A stretch of DNA of 64,000 bases from JBILXY01 sp044378055 (GTDB lineage: Bacteria; Patescibacteriota; JACMRA01), in assembly GCA_044378055.1 (NCBI GenBank), contig JBILXY010000002.1, forward strand, positions 27,976-91,975. The letters are read 5' to 3'. A program made the position numbers and the translations under genes. Shown one piece after another: positions 1 to 9,802 of this stretch (within the stretch, counting starts at the first letter, position 1; each line of letters opens with the position of its first letter). The notes under the pieces are model-generated. The model saw only the letters and a list, made by a program, of their open reading frames with translations. It made no database searches and was not told the origin of the DNA.

Positions 1-3000
1 CAATTCTTGGCACTAACCAAGCTAGTACTGCTGGTTTAAATGTAGCCATTGGTGAACAAGTTCAATATAGGGTGGTGGTTACTGTTCCAGAAGGAACCTC
101 GGCAAGTTCAACTATTGTGGACACATTGGATTCTGGGCTTGCTTTTGTTTCTGTAGATTCAATTACTTCCAGTTCAACCGATTTAACAACCAGTATAGTT
201 GGTGGTTATCCAACAGTTTTAGCTAACCGGGTTGTTTCAAGTAGCGGGGCTGGCGCGACCAATGCTGGAAGAGTTCTAACTTTAAACTTTGGTACTTTAA
301 CCAATGTGAACACCAATAATGCCGTAGCAGAAACCATTACCATTGATTATACAGTTGTGGTTATAAATACCGCAGGAGCCGTTCGTGGAACTAACTTAAA
401 TAACTCTGTTGTTTATAACTGGAATAATGGTTCTGCCCAAAGTTTAGCGACCGTTTCAGCAACCAATGTTGTAGTTGTAGAGCCAACTTTATTAACCAGC
501 AAAACTGCCAGCGTGGCCACTGGAGACGCCAATGATATTATTACTTACACCGTTACAGTAAACCATTCCGGAGCTTCAAACTTAGCAGCATCAGAGGTCA
601 GCTTAAGCGATATTATTCCTGCTGGAATTACTTACCAAACTGGAACTTTAGCCTATTTTTCAGGTGCTGTTCCAACTACTTTAACCGAAGCTAGCGGAAC
701 TATTACGGCCACCTGGACAACATTCCCGCTTGCAACAACTTCTGTGTTTAGATTCCAAGCTATAGTAAATACCAATGTAAATCCTTCACAACTTATTGCC
801 AATGTGGCCAACACCCAGTGGACTTCTTTACCAGGAATAATTTCCACCACTCAATCCACTTTCAACACCTTAGCCACAGAAAGAACAGGAAATGTAGGTG
901 ATGTTGGAGGTGCTGCAAACAATTACAGGGCTGCAGGAACTGCCAACTTTACTGTACTTGGAACTATTCCTTTAAAAACTATTGTTACCACTTCCGAAAG
1001 CTTCACTGGAAATGTAGCTGGTGTGGAAAGATTAGCAGTTGGTGAAATTGTAAGATACAGAATGGCCATTCGTGTACCTGAAGGAATTACCCCGGCTCTT
1101 GTTTTAACCGATAACCTGCCAGCTGGGCTTACCTTTATTAATGATGGAACTGCACTTTATGCCACAAGTTCAAACGGAGGTGTGGTTTCAAGCGTAGGTG
1201 CTTTGGCTGTTGGTTGTGATCAAGTAGGTTCTAGCAATGCAATTACTGCCACTTGTGCTATTCCGGGTGGAAATATTACTGGAAGCCCATTTAACGATGG
1301 AACTGACCCAAGTTTTGTGCTTGGAAGCATTACTAATACCGATAATGATGTTAATGAAGAATTCGTTATTGTGGAATTTAATGCTTTAGTTTCCAATGTG
1401 GCTGGTAACCAAGCCTTCAACCAAACTACTTCGGCAGTTACAAATACAACTTTAGCTAACACTTTCCAAAGCTTTATTAATACATCTACTCTGGTTGGAA
1501 CTTCAACAGCCCTTAACATTCAAGTGGCAGAACCATTGATTAATAATTTGGCTGAATCTTTAGTAGTTGTTCCTACCGATGCTGGTGATCCGATTGAATA
1601 TAATATTACTTTCAGTAACACTGCCACTGGAAATAATGCATCCCCAGCTTTTGATTTAACTTTGGTTGACCAACTAAGTTCTAACTTTGATTTGTTAACT
1701 GTTACCGTAACTTCTAAACCTGGATACACCAATGTAACCGACAATTCTGTTACCCCAACTGGACTTGCAAGCTTAGTTTTTGATAGATTAAACCCAGGTG
1801 ATTCAATTACAGTAAGAATAACCGGACAAGTTATAAGTGCCTTTAACCTTGGTGGTAATTTACAAAGCAATCCAAGTTTAAGATACACTTCCCTACCTGG
1901 AACTGGAACTGCTTCTAACCCAACTGGTTCTGTTACCCCAATTAGCCCTGCAACTTCAACTGAAAGAACTGGAACAACCTTGCCAGCTCAAAACGATTAT
2001 CAGACTTTTGCTTCCTTTAATATTCCAACAGGTACAAATATTGGTGTCGATAAAATTACACCTGCAATCACCAGTTATACCATTGGTGAACAGCCAGTTT
2101 TCGACATTAGAGTTAACCTGCAAGAAGGTGTTATAAACAGTGTGAGGGTGAGAGACACCCTACCGGTTGGTTTGGATTTGGTTAGTTATCAGGTAATTAC
2201 AACCGCGGCTGCAAGTTCAGGGGCTTTAAGCCAAGATTTTGCAGGAACTTTAAACCCAGAAACTTTATCAGTATCAGGTCAAAATGCTACTTGGAATTTT
2301 GGTAATGTTAATGTAACCTCGGATAATATTAATACAAACAATACATTTATAATTAGAGTTACCACCAGAGTTAACAATTTACCTTCCAACATTAATAATT
2401 TTGTGCTGGTTAATAATTCCAGTGTAATTTATCAAAACCCTACCACCTTGCTTGATGTTACCGTAGTTGATCCTACCCCTGTAAGTATTACAGTTTTAGA
2501 ACCAGTGATGAGTATTACCAAGGTGTTCAGCCCATCCAGCGCTGCACCAAACGATGTCGTAAATATTACATTAACTGCCACAAATAGCGGGGGATCTACT
2601 TCTTTCGAAACTAATATTCAAGATTTAGTTAACACAAGTTCCCACTTTACAAATGTCACCCCAATTACCACCCCAGTAGGATTTACATACTCAACTGCTC
2701 CTAGTGGCGGCAATACAATGGTAACTTACACAGGTGGAAATATTCCTGCCGGTCAGAACAGAGTGTTTGTATTTTCAGCTCAAGTTCAAAGCACATTAGC
2801 GGGAGGGCAAACAATTAATAACTCGGCTTCTATAACCCAATCTACTACTCTTTCCGGTGTTTCAGCTTTTGAAAGATTAGAACCAGTTGTTAGTGGAAAT
2901 GCCAACTTAGTTATTCAAGTTCCAGATTTAGTTTTAACCAAAACTGATGCTCAAACTACAGTAATTCCAGGTCAAAACCTAGTTTATAACCTTACTGTTA

Positions 3001-6000
3001 CCAATAGCGGAACATACAGGGCAGATAATGTTACAATTACTGAAAACCTTCCTGCCAATACAACTTTTAGCGCCACAAACAGTTTACCAGATGTCTGGAG
3101 CGGAACAGGACCATACACCATAAATATTGGAACTTTAAACCCAGGACAGACCAGAATTGTAAGATTTGCAGTTCAAGTAAATGCTTCAGTACCAAGCGGA
3201 GTAACCAGCCTTACCAACAATGCCAGCGTAGTTGATGATGGAACCCATGGGGCAGATTTAACCCCTCTAAATAACCAAGCTACGGATGTTGATGTTTTAA
3301 ATGCCACCCCAGATTTAACCATAACCAAAACCGACGGAAATGTAACTGTAACTACTGGAGACTTGATTACCTATACTTTGGGATACAATAATGCGGGCAA
3401 TCAAAATGCCACTGGTGTGGTAATTTCTGAAACCGTTCCTGCCAATACCACCTTCAATTCTGCCGGCTCAACATCGGGCTGGAGTTGTACTAATGGGGCA
3501 ATCGCTGGAAGTGTTTGTAACTTTACCATAGGAAACCTTTCGGTAGGTACAAGCGGTTCTGTAAACTTCGCCGTAACCACCAATGCTACAATACCTGCTG
3601 GCGTAAATAATATAACCAACACTGCCACAATTACCGATGATGGAACTAATGGAATTGACCCTACCCCCGTAAACAACCAAGCCACTGAACCTACCCCAAT
3701 TACCGCCACCCCAGATATTGTAATTACCAAAACTGATGGCCAAACTACTGTTCTACCAAGCCAAACTTTAACTTATACTTTAACAATTTCAAATGTTGGT
3801 AACCAAGGGGCATCAGGAGTGGTAATATCAGATACTTTGCCTGCTGGAATGAACTATAATTCTTCTTCAAATGCTGGTGTTCCAAGCGGACAAACAATTA
3901 CATGGCCAACAATTTCACTGGCTGCTGGTGCTGTTATAACTAGAACTGTTACAGTTACATTAAACAGTAATTTCCCTTCTGGAGTAAATAGTTTAACCAA
4001 CAACGCCGCTGCTAATGATGATGGAACAAACGGAGCTGATCCTACCCCATTGAATAATGCAACTACTGATGTTGATACTTTAAATGCAGCCCCAGATTTA
4101 AGAATTACCAAAACTGATGGCGGCGCAACCCCTGTTCCAGGCAATAACCTTATTTATACTTTAAATTACGATAATATCGGCAACCAAAACGCCACCGGTG
4201 TAGTTATAACCGAGACTGTTCCTAATGATACTACTTTCAGTACAACAGGATCTAGTGTTGGTTGGAGCTGTGCTAATGGTGCTGTGGCTGGAACAACTTG
4301 TTCGTTTAATGTTGGAAACTTTAATGTTGGAGCTACTGGAAGTATTACATTTGCTGTTTTAGTAGATAATCCTTTGCCTAGTGGTGTTGATACAATTACC
4401 AATACTGTTTCTATTGCTGATGATGGTACTAATGGTGTGGATCAGAATTTAGCCGATAACCAAGCAACCGAAACAACCCCAGTTATTGCCGCCCCAGAAA
4501 TTTCCATAACCAAAACCGATGGTAAAACCAATTTGGATCCTGACGAATTAAATACTTACACTTTAACCATCACCAACAATGGTAATCAAGATGCTACCGG
4601 AGTGGTTATTACCGACACATTGCCTCTTTCACTTGGCTATCTAACTTCAAGCGATTCAGGTGTATTTGCAAGCCCTACAATAACTTGGCCAACTATAACC
4701 TTGGCAGCAGGCCAAACAGTAACAAGAACAGTGGATGTTGTGGTTGCAGATTCTGCCCCAATTCCTGCCGGTCTTGAAACTATAAGAAACGAAGCTTCAG
4801 CTAATGATGATGGAACAAACGGAGCCGACCCTATTCCAGCCAATAACATAACCGAGGATATTGACACCATAACTGGTTTACCAGACTTAAGAATTACCAA
4901 AACAGATAACCAAACTACTGCTACACCAAATCAGCTGGTTATTTACAATCTTAATGTTCAAAACACAGGTAATCAAAATGCTTCGGGGGTTATTGTAACT
5001 GAAACTGTTCCTGCTGGAAGTACTTTTGTGGCTTCATCAAGCACTCCAGGCTGGGTTTGTGCTGGCGGAGGAATTGCAGGAAGCACTTGTACATTTAGCC
5101 TTGGTGGTTTAAACGGAGGAAGCTCTGCGCCACTAGATTTTGCCGTGCAAACAGATACAACAATTAGCGTTCCAAGTTTAATTAACACAACCACAGTAGC
5201 CGATGACGGTTTAGGCGGAATTGATGCAACCCCATTGAACAATACATCAACTGATACAGATAATTTCCTTGGTAATCCTGATATATCTGTAACTAAAGAC
5301 GACCTTTTGACTATAGCAAACCCAGGACAAATTTTACCTTACAGCATAACTGTTACCAATTTAGGAAATGTTATTTCCACAGGTATTTCCGTGATAGACA
5401 CAATTCCAGTACAAACTAACTTTGTAAGTGCTTCAAATTCAGGAACTTACAACCCAACTGGAAGAACAGTTTCTTGGAACATACCAACTTTAACCCCAGG
5501 TCAAAGTGTAATTTTCACAACCAACATCCAAGTAAATAGTTTAATACCGGCTGGAATTGATAATCTTTCCAACACTGTTGCTGTAATCGATGATGGAACC
5601 CATGGTGTTGATTTAGATTTAAGTAATAATAACGCCGAAGATATTGACTTTTTGCAAGCAAGGCCAGAGTTAGAAATTATAAAAACCAGTAACCAAGCTT
5701 CAGCCTTCCCTAATGAAATATACATTTACCAACTAAATTATGCTAACATAGGCGACCAAGGCAGCACTGGGGTTGTAATAACCGAAACTGTTCCAAATTA
5801 TTCTACATTTAGCACGACAGGATCTTCCTCAGGTTGGAGCTGTAATAACGGCGATATTGCAGGCACAACTTGTACTTATAATGTTGGAGGCTTGGCAGCT
5901 ACCGAAACCGGTTTAATAACCTTCGCAGTAAGGCTTAATAGCACAGTTCCAACTGGTATTACCGAGTTAATTAACGAAGTTGAAATTGCTGACGATGGAA

Positions 6001-6608
6001 ACAACGGAAATGAACCAATTTTGGCTAATAACTTCTCTTCACTGACTACCCCAATTCCTAAGGTTGATTTGGAAATTATAAAAACTGTTGATAAAACCTC
6101 AGTTAGTTTACAAGAAGAACTAACCTACAACTTTATTTACAGAAACTTAGGCCCTGATATTGCTACAAATGTTGTAATGTCAGATTTACTTCCTGCAGGC
6201 TTCCAGTTCATAAGTGCCAGCCAGAACAATTTGCCAATCACCGTTCAACTTTCAGATGGTGGAAACGGCAGAACCTTAATTCAGTACCAATTAGGTGCAC
6301 TGCAACCTGGCTTTGAAGGAACACTTTCAGTTCGAACCAAAATTATTAACCCAAGTGCTGGCCAAATTGAAAATCAGGTGACTATTCAATCACGCGAAGT
6401 AGATCCTGAAGTTTCCAACAACAGAAGTTCAGCTTTTGTTGAGGTAATAATTCCAGGGCAAGGACCAAATTACAACAAATATGTTGTCCGTACCGGAGGA
6501 GAATTTTACTCAGGCCTAACAATGCTTATTCTAGCCCTAGTAAGCGGAGTATATCTACTAAGCTTCCAACCAAATTCCAAGAGAAAAACGGTAGAAGAAA
6601 AAGTTTAA
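1..6608 (+). CDS. Giant DUF11-repeat surface protein, 5' end outside window
   Basis: The reading frame is open from base 3 without a stop, so the gene begins upstream and at least 2200 residues lie here. It is built of about 14 beta-sandwich repeats of roughly 130 residues of the DUF11 type, each with a core like xITKTDG..., then TYTLTxxNxGNQxATGVVIT, then D/ETLPAxxTF. The regular repeats begin near bases 2923, 3309, 3710, 4092, 4494, 4881, 5277, 5664 and 6064. Units at 3309, 4092, 4881 and 5664 carry a Cys pair (GWSC...C); their neighbours do not. The protein ends with one hydrophobic segment (about 6505-6570) and a short Lys/Arg-rich tail, so it is probably anchored by its C-terminus with the repeats outside. 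No LPXTG motif is visible. Such proteins are typical cell-surface or stalk components; the binding partner is unknown. Confidence 0.9.
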   Translation, partial: ILGTNQASTAGLNVAIGEQVQYRVVVTVPEGTSASSTIVDTLDSGLAFVSVDSITSSSTDLTTSIVGGYPTVLANRVVSSSGAGATNAGRVLTLNFGTLTNVNTNNAVAETITIDYTVVVINTAGAVRGTNLNNSVVYNWNNGSAQSLATVSATNVVVVEPTLLTSKTASVATGDANDIITYTVTVNHSGASNLAASEVSLSDIIPAGITYQTGTLAYFSGAVPTTLTEASGTITATWTTFPLATTSVFRFQAIVNTNVNPSQLIANVANTQWTSLPGIISTTQSTFNTLATERTGNVGDVGGAANNYRAAGTANFTVLGTIPLKTIVTTSESFTGNVAGVERLAVGEIVRYRMAIRVPEGITPALVLTDNLPAGLTFINDGTALYATSSNGGVVSSVGALAVGCDQVGSSNAITATCAIPGGNITGSPFNDGTDPSFVLGSITNTDNDVNEEFVIVEFNALVSNVAGNQAFNQTTSAVTNTTLANTFQSFINTSTLVGTSTALNIQVAEPLINNLAESLVVVPTDAGDPIEYNITFSNTATGNNASPAFDLTLVDQLSSNFDLLTVTVTSKPGYTNVTDNSVTPTGLASLVFDRLNPGDSITVRITGQVISAFNLGGNLQSNPSLRYTSLPGTGTASNPTGSVTPISPATSTERTGTTLPAQNDYQTFASFNIPTGTNIGVDKITPAITSYTIGEQPVFDIRVNLQEGVINSVRVRDTLPVGLDLVSYQVITTAAASSGALSQDFAGTLNPETLSVSGQNATWNFGNVNVTSDNINTNNTFIIRVTTRVNNLPSNINNFVLVNNSSVIYQNPTTLLDVTVVDPTPVSITVLEPVMSITKVFSPSSAAPNDVVNITLTATNSGGSTSFETNIQDLVNTSSHFTNVTPITTPVGFTYSTAPSGGNTMVTYTGGNIPAGQNRVFVFSAQVQSTLAGGQTINNSASITQSTTLSGVSAFERLEPVVSGNANLVIQVPDLVLTKTDAQTTVIPGQNLVYNLTVTNSGTYRADNVTITENLPANTTFSATNSLPDVWSGTGPYTINIGTLNPGQTRIVRFAVQVNASVPSGVTSLTNNASVVDDGTHGADLTPLNNQATDVDVLNATPDLTITKTDGNVTVTTGDLITYTLGYNNAGNQNATGVVISETVPANTTFNSAGSTSGWSCTNGAIAGSVCNFTIGNLSVGTSGSVNFAVTTNATIPAGVNNITNTATITDDGTNGIDPTPVNNQATEPTPITATPDIVITKTDGQTTVLPSQTLTYTLTISNVGNQGASGVVISDTLPAGMNYNSSSNAGVPSGQTITWPTISLAAGAVITRTVTVTLNSNFPSGVNSLTNNAAANDDGTNGADPTPLNNATTDVDTLNAAPDLRITKTDGGATPVPGNNLIYTLNYDNIGNQNATGVVITETVPNDTTFSTTGSSVGWSCANGAVAGTTCSFNVGNFNVGATGSITFAVLVDNPLPSGVDTITNTVSIADDGTNGVDQNLADNQATETTPVIAAPEISITKTDGKTNLDPDELNTYTLTITNNGNQDATGVVITDTLPLSLGYLTSSDSGVFASPTITWPTITLAAGQTVTRTVDVVVADSAPIPAGLETIRNEASANDDGTNGADPIPANNITEDIDTITGLPDLRITKTDNQTTATPNQLVIYNLNVQNTGNQNASGVIVTETVPAGSTFVASSSTPGWVCAGGGIAGSTCTFSLGGLNGGSSAPLDFAVQTDTTISVPSLINTTTVADDGLGGIDATPLNNTSTDTDNFLGNPDISVTKDDLLTIANPGQILPYSITVTNLGNVISTGISVIDTIPVQTNFVSASNSGTYNPTGRTVSWNIPTLTPGQSVIFTTNIQVNSLIPAGIDNLSNTVAVIDDGTHGVDLDLSNNNAEDIDFLQARPELEIIKTSNQASAFPNEIYIYQLNYANIGDQGSTGVVITETVPNYSTFSTTGSSSGWSCNNGDIAGTTCTYNVGGLAATETGLITFAVRLNSTVPTGITELINEVEIADDGNNGNEPILANNFSSLTTPIPKVDLEIIKTVDKTSVSLQEELTYNFIYRNLGPDIATNVVMSDLLPAGFQFISASQNNLPITVQLSDGGNGRTLIQYQLGALQPGFEGTLSVRTKIINPSAGQIENQVTIQSREVDPEVSNNRSSAFVEVIIPGQGPNYNKYVVRTGGEFYSGLTMLILALVSGVYLLSFQPNSKRKTVEEKV

Positions 6609-6616
6609 CCCAAATG

Positions 6617-6639
6617 CAGGGGAATGCTTGCCATTCCCG
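6617..6639 (+). repeat. REP-like palindrome, GTAGGGG family (variant head GCAG)
   Basis: A 7-bp stem GGGAATG/CATTCCC lies just after the stop of the giant surface protein. It resembles the GTAGGGG palindromes in the RAYT gene, with GCAG in place of GTAG. A GTAG-headed stretch with a direct repeat of GGATCGACAT follows at 6649-6682. Confidence 0.5.
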
Positions 6640-6702
6640 TTGAGGGCCGTAGCGTCGAACGCGGATCGACATGGATCGACATGAAAAAAAACGAGGCCCA
6701 TT

Positions 6703-6740
6703 CTCCCTTGTAAAGGGAGGTGCCCAACGGGCGGAGGGTT
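6703..6740 (+). repeat. Two-hairpin repeat, GTGG family (divergent copy)
   Basis: First hairpin CTCCCTT/AAGGGAG, then GGTGCCC-AAC-GGGC and GGAGGG. The architecture matches the repeats at 6793 and 62366, but the sequence is divergent. Confidence 0.5.
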
Positions 6741-6792
6741 AGAAGCGTAGGCAAAGGGAAGTTGGAGGGTTATTGGCAAAACTGACACCAAT

Positions 6793-6834
6793 TCCCCCTT
6801 GAGAAGGGGGTGGCAACCGCAGGTTGACGGGGGT
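6793..6834 (+). repeat. Two-hairpin repeat, GTGG family
   Basis: Hairpin CCCCCTT-GAG-AAGGGGG is followed by head GTGG, stem CAACC-GC-AGGTTG and tail ACGGGGG. It has the same plan as the copies near 55112, 62366 and 62553, with a different but self-complementary second stem. Confidence 0.7.
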
Positions 6835-6868
6835 TAAAAAAACTCCCCTTGCGGGGAATTAAAATTTC

Positions 6869-6944
6869 TGGAGCCAACAATCGGATTCGAACCGATGACC
6901 TTTTCCTTACCATGGAAATGCTCTACCGACTGAGCTATGTTGGC
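6869..6944 (-). tRNA. tRNA-Thr (anticodon GGT)
   Basis: On the minus strand the sequence folds as a full cloverleaf: acceptor GCCAACA/TGTTGGC, D arm GCTC/GAGC, anticodon stem TTTCC/GGAAA with loop ATGGTAA (anticodon GGT), and T arm ATCGG-TTCGAAT-CCGAT. Discriminator base T is followed by an encoded CCA. It stands alone between repeat-rich spacers. Confidence 0.95.
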
Positions 6945-7045
6945 GTCTGTTTCATTAAAAAAAGAAGTTAGCAGGCTTTTTGTCAAGCTAATCCCTTTGA
7001 GTATACTAGGAGGCTGGGCTACTTATCGTGAACTTGAGCTACACT

Positions 7046-7071
7046 GTCATCCTGAATTTATTTCAGGATCT
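7046..7071. repeat. ATCCTGAA...TTCAGGAT palindrome
   Basis: ATCCTGAA and TTCAGGAT form an 8-bp stem around a short AT loop. Related copies are a half element near 7182 and the double element near 55804-55855, so this is a dispersed intergenic family distinct from the GTAG REPs. Confidence 0.6.
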
Positions 7072-7150
7072 AAAACTGTAAACGACAGTAGCATTGGAAA
7101 CTTGCCAATTTCTGCCACCCTACACATGTAAACTAATTCATCATCACAAT

Positions 7151-7172
7151 GGAGACTGGGAGTCTCCGCTAC
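7151..7172 (-). repeat. REP, family A (GTAG head)
   Basis: Read on the minus strand: GTAGC, then GGAGACT-CCC-AGTCTCC. The stem is a perfect 7 bp. Identical to the copy at 9133. Confidence 0.8.
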
Positions 7173-7275
7173 AGCCTCGCTTTCATCCTGAATTATACAC
7201 CAAAAAATTTACCCTTGCCATATATCAAAATGAAATTAAATAAGAAACTAGGTTAGTATTATATAGGAGAAGCTA

Positions 7276-7803
7276 ATGTTAGATTGTTTAGGATGGATAC
7301 GTAGTCTATTTACCTTTGGCTTGTGCTTGTTGATTTTTTCCTCATGTGCAACAGCCCTGTTTTTTAAACCTACACCACAACCACAGCCGAACGTGGCTAT
7401 AGAAACACAGCAAGAAAGATTGAATACAAAAGAATCCAGTAAAAACCTTACAACAAAAGGCGATATTTATAAGGAAAAAACTATAAAGATTTTGGATTCC
7501 GAAGGTAAACCCATTCGCGATGGAAATACTCCAGGTGCTATTTTATTTATCGAGGTAAGCCAGAATCTATATCTTGGAGAAACAGCAGAAACAGCGAGAT
7601 TCATTAAATACTTGCCAGGCGATGATCCGAGCTGGGTTTCAGACGGACGAAAAACTTTACCTTACTCTGAACTTGGCAGATATTATAGAAACAAAGATGA
7701 GTTGCTTGCGGTTCAAACTTTAATATGTGCGAAGCAAAAAAGGACATATGACGAAAATGGCTATTACATTTACGAACCGAAACCAGTTGCTTGCCCAAAT
7801 TAG
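7276..7803 (+). CDS. Putative small lipoprotein, function unknown
   Basis: 175 residues. The N-terminus has a hydrophobic stretch (residues about 7-21) ending in FSSC, a plausible lipobox with Cys24 as the lipidation site. A Pro/Gln/Thr-rich linker follows, then a compact domain with a C-terminal Cys pair (TLICAKQ and PVACPN). A clear Shine-Dalgarno (AGGAGAAGCTA before ATG) fixes the start, which is unusual in this window. I do not recognise the family. It is probably anchored outside the membrane. The next gene starts about 115 bases downstream on the same strand. Confidence 0.65.
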   Translation: MLDCLGWIRSLFTFGLCLLIFSSCATALFFKPTPQPQPNVAIETQQERLNTKESSKNLTTKGDIYKEKTIKILDSEGKPIRDGNTPGAILFIEVSQNLYLGETAETARFIKYLPGDDPSWVSDGRKTLPYSELGRYYRNKDELLAVQTLICAKQKRTYDENGYYIYEPKPVACPN

Positions 7804-7918
7804 TTTTAATTATGAGCAAAATTACAACCCCTGTACAACACAGGGTTTTATCATGCCCAATTTCAGAACATTTATTTTACTTGCCAAAGCTAAAATTCTT
7901 AGAAAGAGTAAAGCACAT

Positions 7919-9100
7919 ATGCAACTTTGGAAATTTGTTCTAGCCGGAATAACAGGAGATTTGGCCAAGAAAAAGATTTTACCTGCCCTAGCCCAATTCG
8001 CTATAAATAATCAAACCGAAGTTCAAATTGAATTAATTGGTTATTCCCGAAGCTTACCTGACCAAGCTGAAATTAATCTTATACTAAACCAAGCCAGTGT
8101 CGGCGAACACAAATTAAGCAAAATTGAATACATTCAAGGTGAATACACCGATCCTAATTTAGTCACCAATTTCACAAATCAGCTAAATGAAAATCAAAGA
8201 TTGGTAATTTATCTTGCTGTTCCACCATTAACTTACTTGGATATTATCGGAAATTCATCTTCAATCCAACACAAACAAGCCGATATAATTATTGAAAAAC
8301 CTTTTGGCCAAAACAAACAAGAAGCTGAGCAATTGCTAGATTTAATTAATAATCAAGGTTTAGAAAACCAGGTTCATTTCTTTGATCATTATTTGTTCAA
8401 AAACCCTGCCATGCTTAGTAAGGCGGACAAAACTAATTTAAGCTTTTTAAAAGACAAATGGCCCTCTGCAATTACAATCAAAGTTATTGAAGAAGAAGGG
8501 GTTCTAAACCGTGGCGGTTATTACAACTCTATTGGGGCTTTAAAAGACATGTGGCCTCACATTCACAATTTATCTAAATTAATTTTCACCAGCCTTCCCA
8601 TTAAGCCAAGTGTAAAGCCTTGTAACTATGAATGGAGCAAAGTTTTATTTGCCCAATACGATAACTATACCATAGATGTTAATTTGGAAAATTCTAACAC
8701 TGAAACTTTCTTCAGCCTAAAAGGAAATGTAAAATATAATCGCCGTGCTATACCCATAGATATTGTTTGTGGGAAAAAACTTGGGAAGAAAGAAACCATT
8801 ATTGAAATTAATTTTGAAGATGAAACTAAACTAATCTGGACTTTTTATCCACATCCTTCCTTACAAATTATTAGTCCAGAAATAAATTTCACCCTAAACT
8901 TGGAAAGAAATAACAATTTAGATCACACTAACCTATTTTTGAATCTATTAGACAACGACCTTTCAAAATTTGTTACACCTGCCAATATTCACCACATCTG
9001 GGATACTTACGCCGACATTTTAAAATTGTGGAAAAAACAAAAACAAGAGGTTCAATATTATAATTACAGTAACTGGACAGAACTAGTTGAAATTAATTAA
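7919..9100 (+). CDS. zwf: Glucose-6-phosphate 1-dehydrogenase, short divergent form
   Basis: NADP-dependent oxidation of glucose 6-phosphate, first step of the oxidative pentose phosphate route, cytoplasmic. Visible motifs are the nucleotide-binding GITGDLAKKKILPAL near the start, IIEKPFGQNKQEAEQL, the active-site DHYLFKNPAM (family RIDHYLGKE with the catalytic His), and GGYYNSIGALKDMWPH. At 393 residues it is about 100 shorter than usual enzymes, and the catalytic segment has FFDHYLFK rather than RIDHYLGK, so the substrate should be tested. The frame is open upstream to 7727, but that part overlaps the lipoprotein gene and lacks family similarity, so the ATG at 7919 just before the Rossmann strand is preferred. 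Confidence 0.8.
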   Translation: MQLWKFVLAGITGDLAKKKILPALAQFAINNQTEVQIELIGYSRSLPDQAEINLILNQASVGEHKLSKIEYIQGEYTDPNLVTNFTNQLNENQRLVIYLAVPPLTYLDIIGNSSSIQHKQADIIIEKPFGQNKQEAEQLLDLINNQGLENQVHFFDHYLFKNPAMLSKADKTNLSFLKDKWPSAITIKVIEEEGVLNRGGYYNSIGALKDMWPHIHNLSKLIFTSLPIKPSVKPCNYEWSKVLFAQYDNYTIDVNLENSNTETFFSLKGNVKYNRRAIPIDIVCGKKLGKKETIIEINFEDETKLIWTFYPHPSLQIISPEINFTLNLERNNNLDHTNLFLNLLDNDLSKFVTPANIHHIWDTYADILKLWKKQKQEVQYYNYSNWTELVEIN

Positions 9101-9132
9101 GGTAGTCTGGAGCTTGGAGATGTTGCCATAAT

Positions 9133-9154
9133 GGAGACTGGGAGTCTCCGCTAC
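9133..9154 (-). repeat. REP, family A (GTAG head)
   Basis: Same 22 bases as at 7151: GTAGC head, then a 7-bp stem with CCC loop, between zwf and the reductase gene. Confidence 0.8.
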
Positions 9155-9171
9155 ACATTCAAAACCACAAT

Positions 9172-9693
9172 ATGCCTTTTCAAACTAAAATTACCCTTAT
9201 ACTACTTCAAACCCTAGACGGTTTCATAGCTAAAAACCAAAACGACAATTTAGACTGGGGCAGCAGCGAAGATAAAAAGCTTTTTGCTGAAAGAACCAAG
9301 AAAATTGGCTTAATGATTTGTGGAAGTAACACTTACCTTAAAATGAGTCCGGAAAGTTTTGAAGATAGAAAAACCATTGTGGTAACTTCAAGACCAGAGG
9401 AAATAGATAAACAGGTTGAAAATGTAGAATTTTTTACCGGCTCACCGGCAGAATTAAAAGCCAAACTTTCTGATGAGGGTATTGCTGAAGCTGCTCTTGT
9501 TGGTGGTGGTAAATTGAACAATGCTTTTTTACAGGAAAATTTAGTTGATGAAATTTACATAAGCCTAGCTCCGGTACTTTTTGGCACAGGCGTGAGAGGT
9601 TACGGCGAAAACCAACTATTTAATAAATTTGAATTAATCTCGAATGAAATTATCAGCCCCAGCCTAATTCTTTTACATTACCAGAAAATCTAA
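9172..9693 (+). CDS. Dihydrofolate reductase / RibD C-terminal-like reductase
   Basis: 173 residues. The start TLILLQTLDGFIAKNQ, then LDWGSSEDKKLF, IGLMICGSNTYLKM, KTIVVTSRP and the C-terminal GGGKLNNAFLQENLVDEIYI are the signature segments of the DHFR/RibD-C fold, which uses NADPH to reduce a pteridine or related heterocycle. Bacterial DHFR itself is about 160 residues; the GGGKLN motif also occurs in the RibD-like branch, so the substrate (dihydrofolate or a pyrimidine/pterin) is not settled. A pterin dehydratase-like gene follows and a ThyX-like protein lies at 53287, which makes pterin/folate chemistry plausible. Confidence 0.75.
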   Translation: MPFQTKITLILLQTLDGFIAKNQNDNLDWGSSEDKKLFAERTKKIGLMICGSNTYLKMSPESFEDRKTIVVTSRPEEIDKQVENVEFFTGSPAELKAKLSDEGIAEAALVGGGKLNNAFLQENLVDEIYISLAPVLFGTGVRGYGENQLFNKFELISNEIISPSLILLHYQKI

Positions 9694-9706
9694 GGCGATA
9701 CTTTTT

Positions 9707-9728
9707 GGAGACTAGGAGTCTCCGCTAC
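9707..9728 (-). repeat. REP, family A (GTAG head), loop variant
   Basis: Same 7-bp stem and GTAGC head as at 7151, with CCT instead of CCC in the loop. Confidence 0.8.
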
Positions 9729-9802
9729 GGGCATACAAACCAAGAGTTACGGTCATGCAAACCAAGATTGACAAGCAACCCTGATTCAATCAAACCATTC
9801 TT

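Larger units (their letters stand above)
6945..7275. other. Intergenic, repeat remnants only
   Basis: No convincing gene is seen in these 331 bases. They hold a CCTGAAAT/ATTTCAGG-type palindrome (7046-7071), a partial second copy near 7182 and one GTAG REP (7151-7172). The bases before 7276 are AT-rich and probably carry the lipoprotein promoter, but I cannot assign boxes. Confidence 0.6.

Noticed and set aside
3401..3730. Long minus-strand frames inside the DUF11 gene
   Set aside because: They arise from the biased Thr/Asn/Val codons of the repeats on the other strand and have no start signals.
6937..7131. Open frame of 64 codons overlapping tRNA-Thr
   Set aside because: It starts inside the tRNA gene and runs through a palindromic repeat; no ribosome site and no protein-like pattern.
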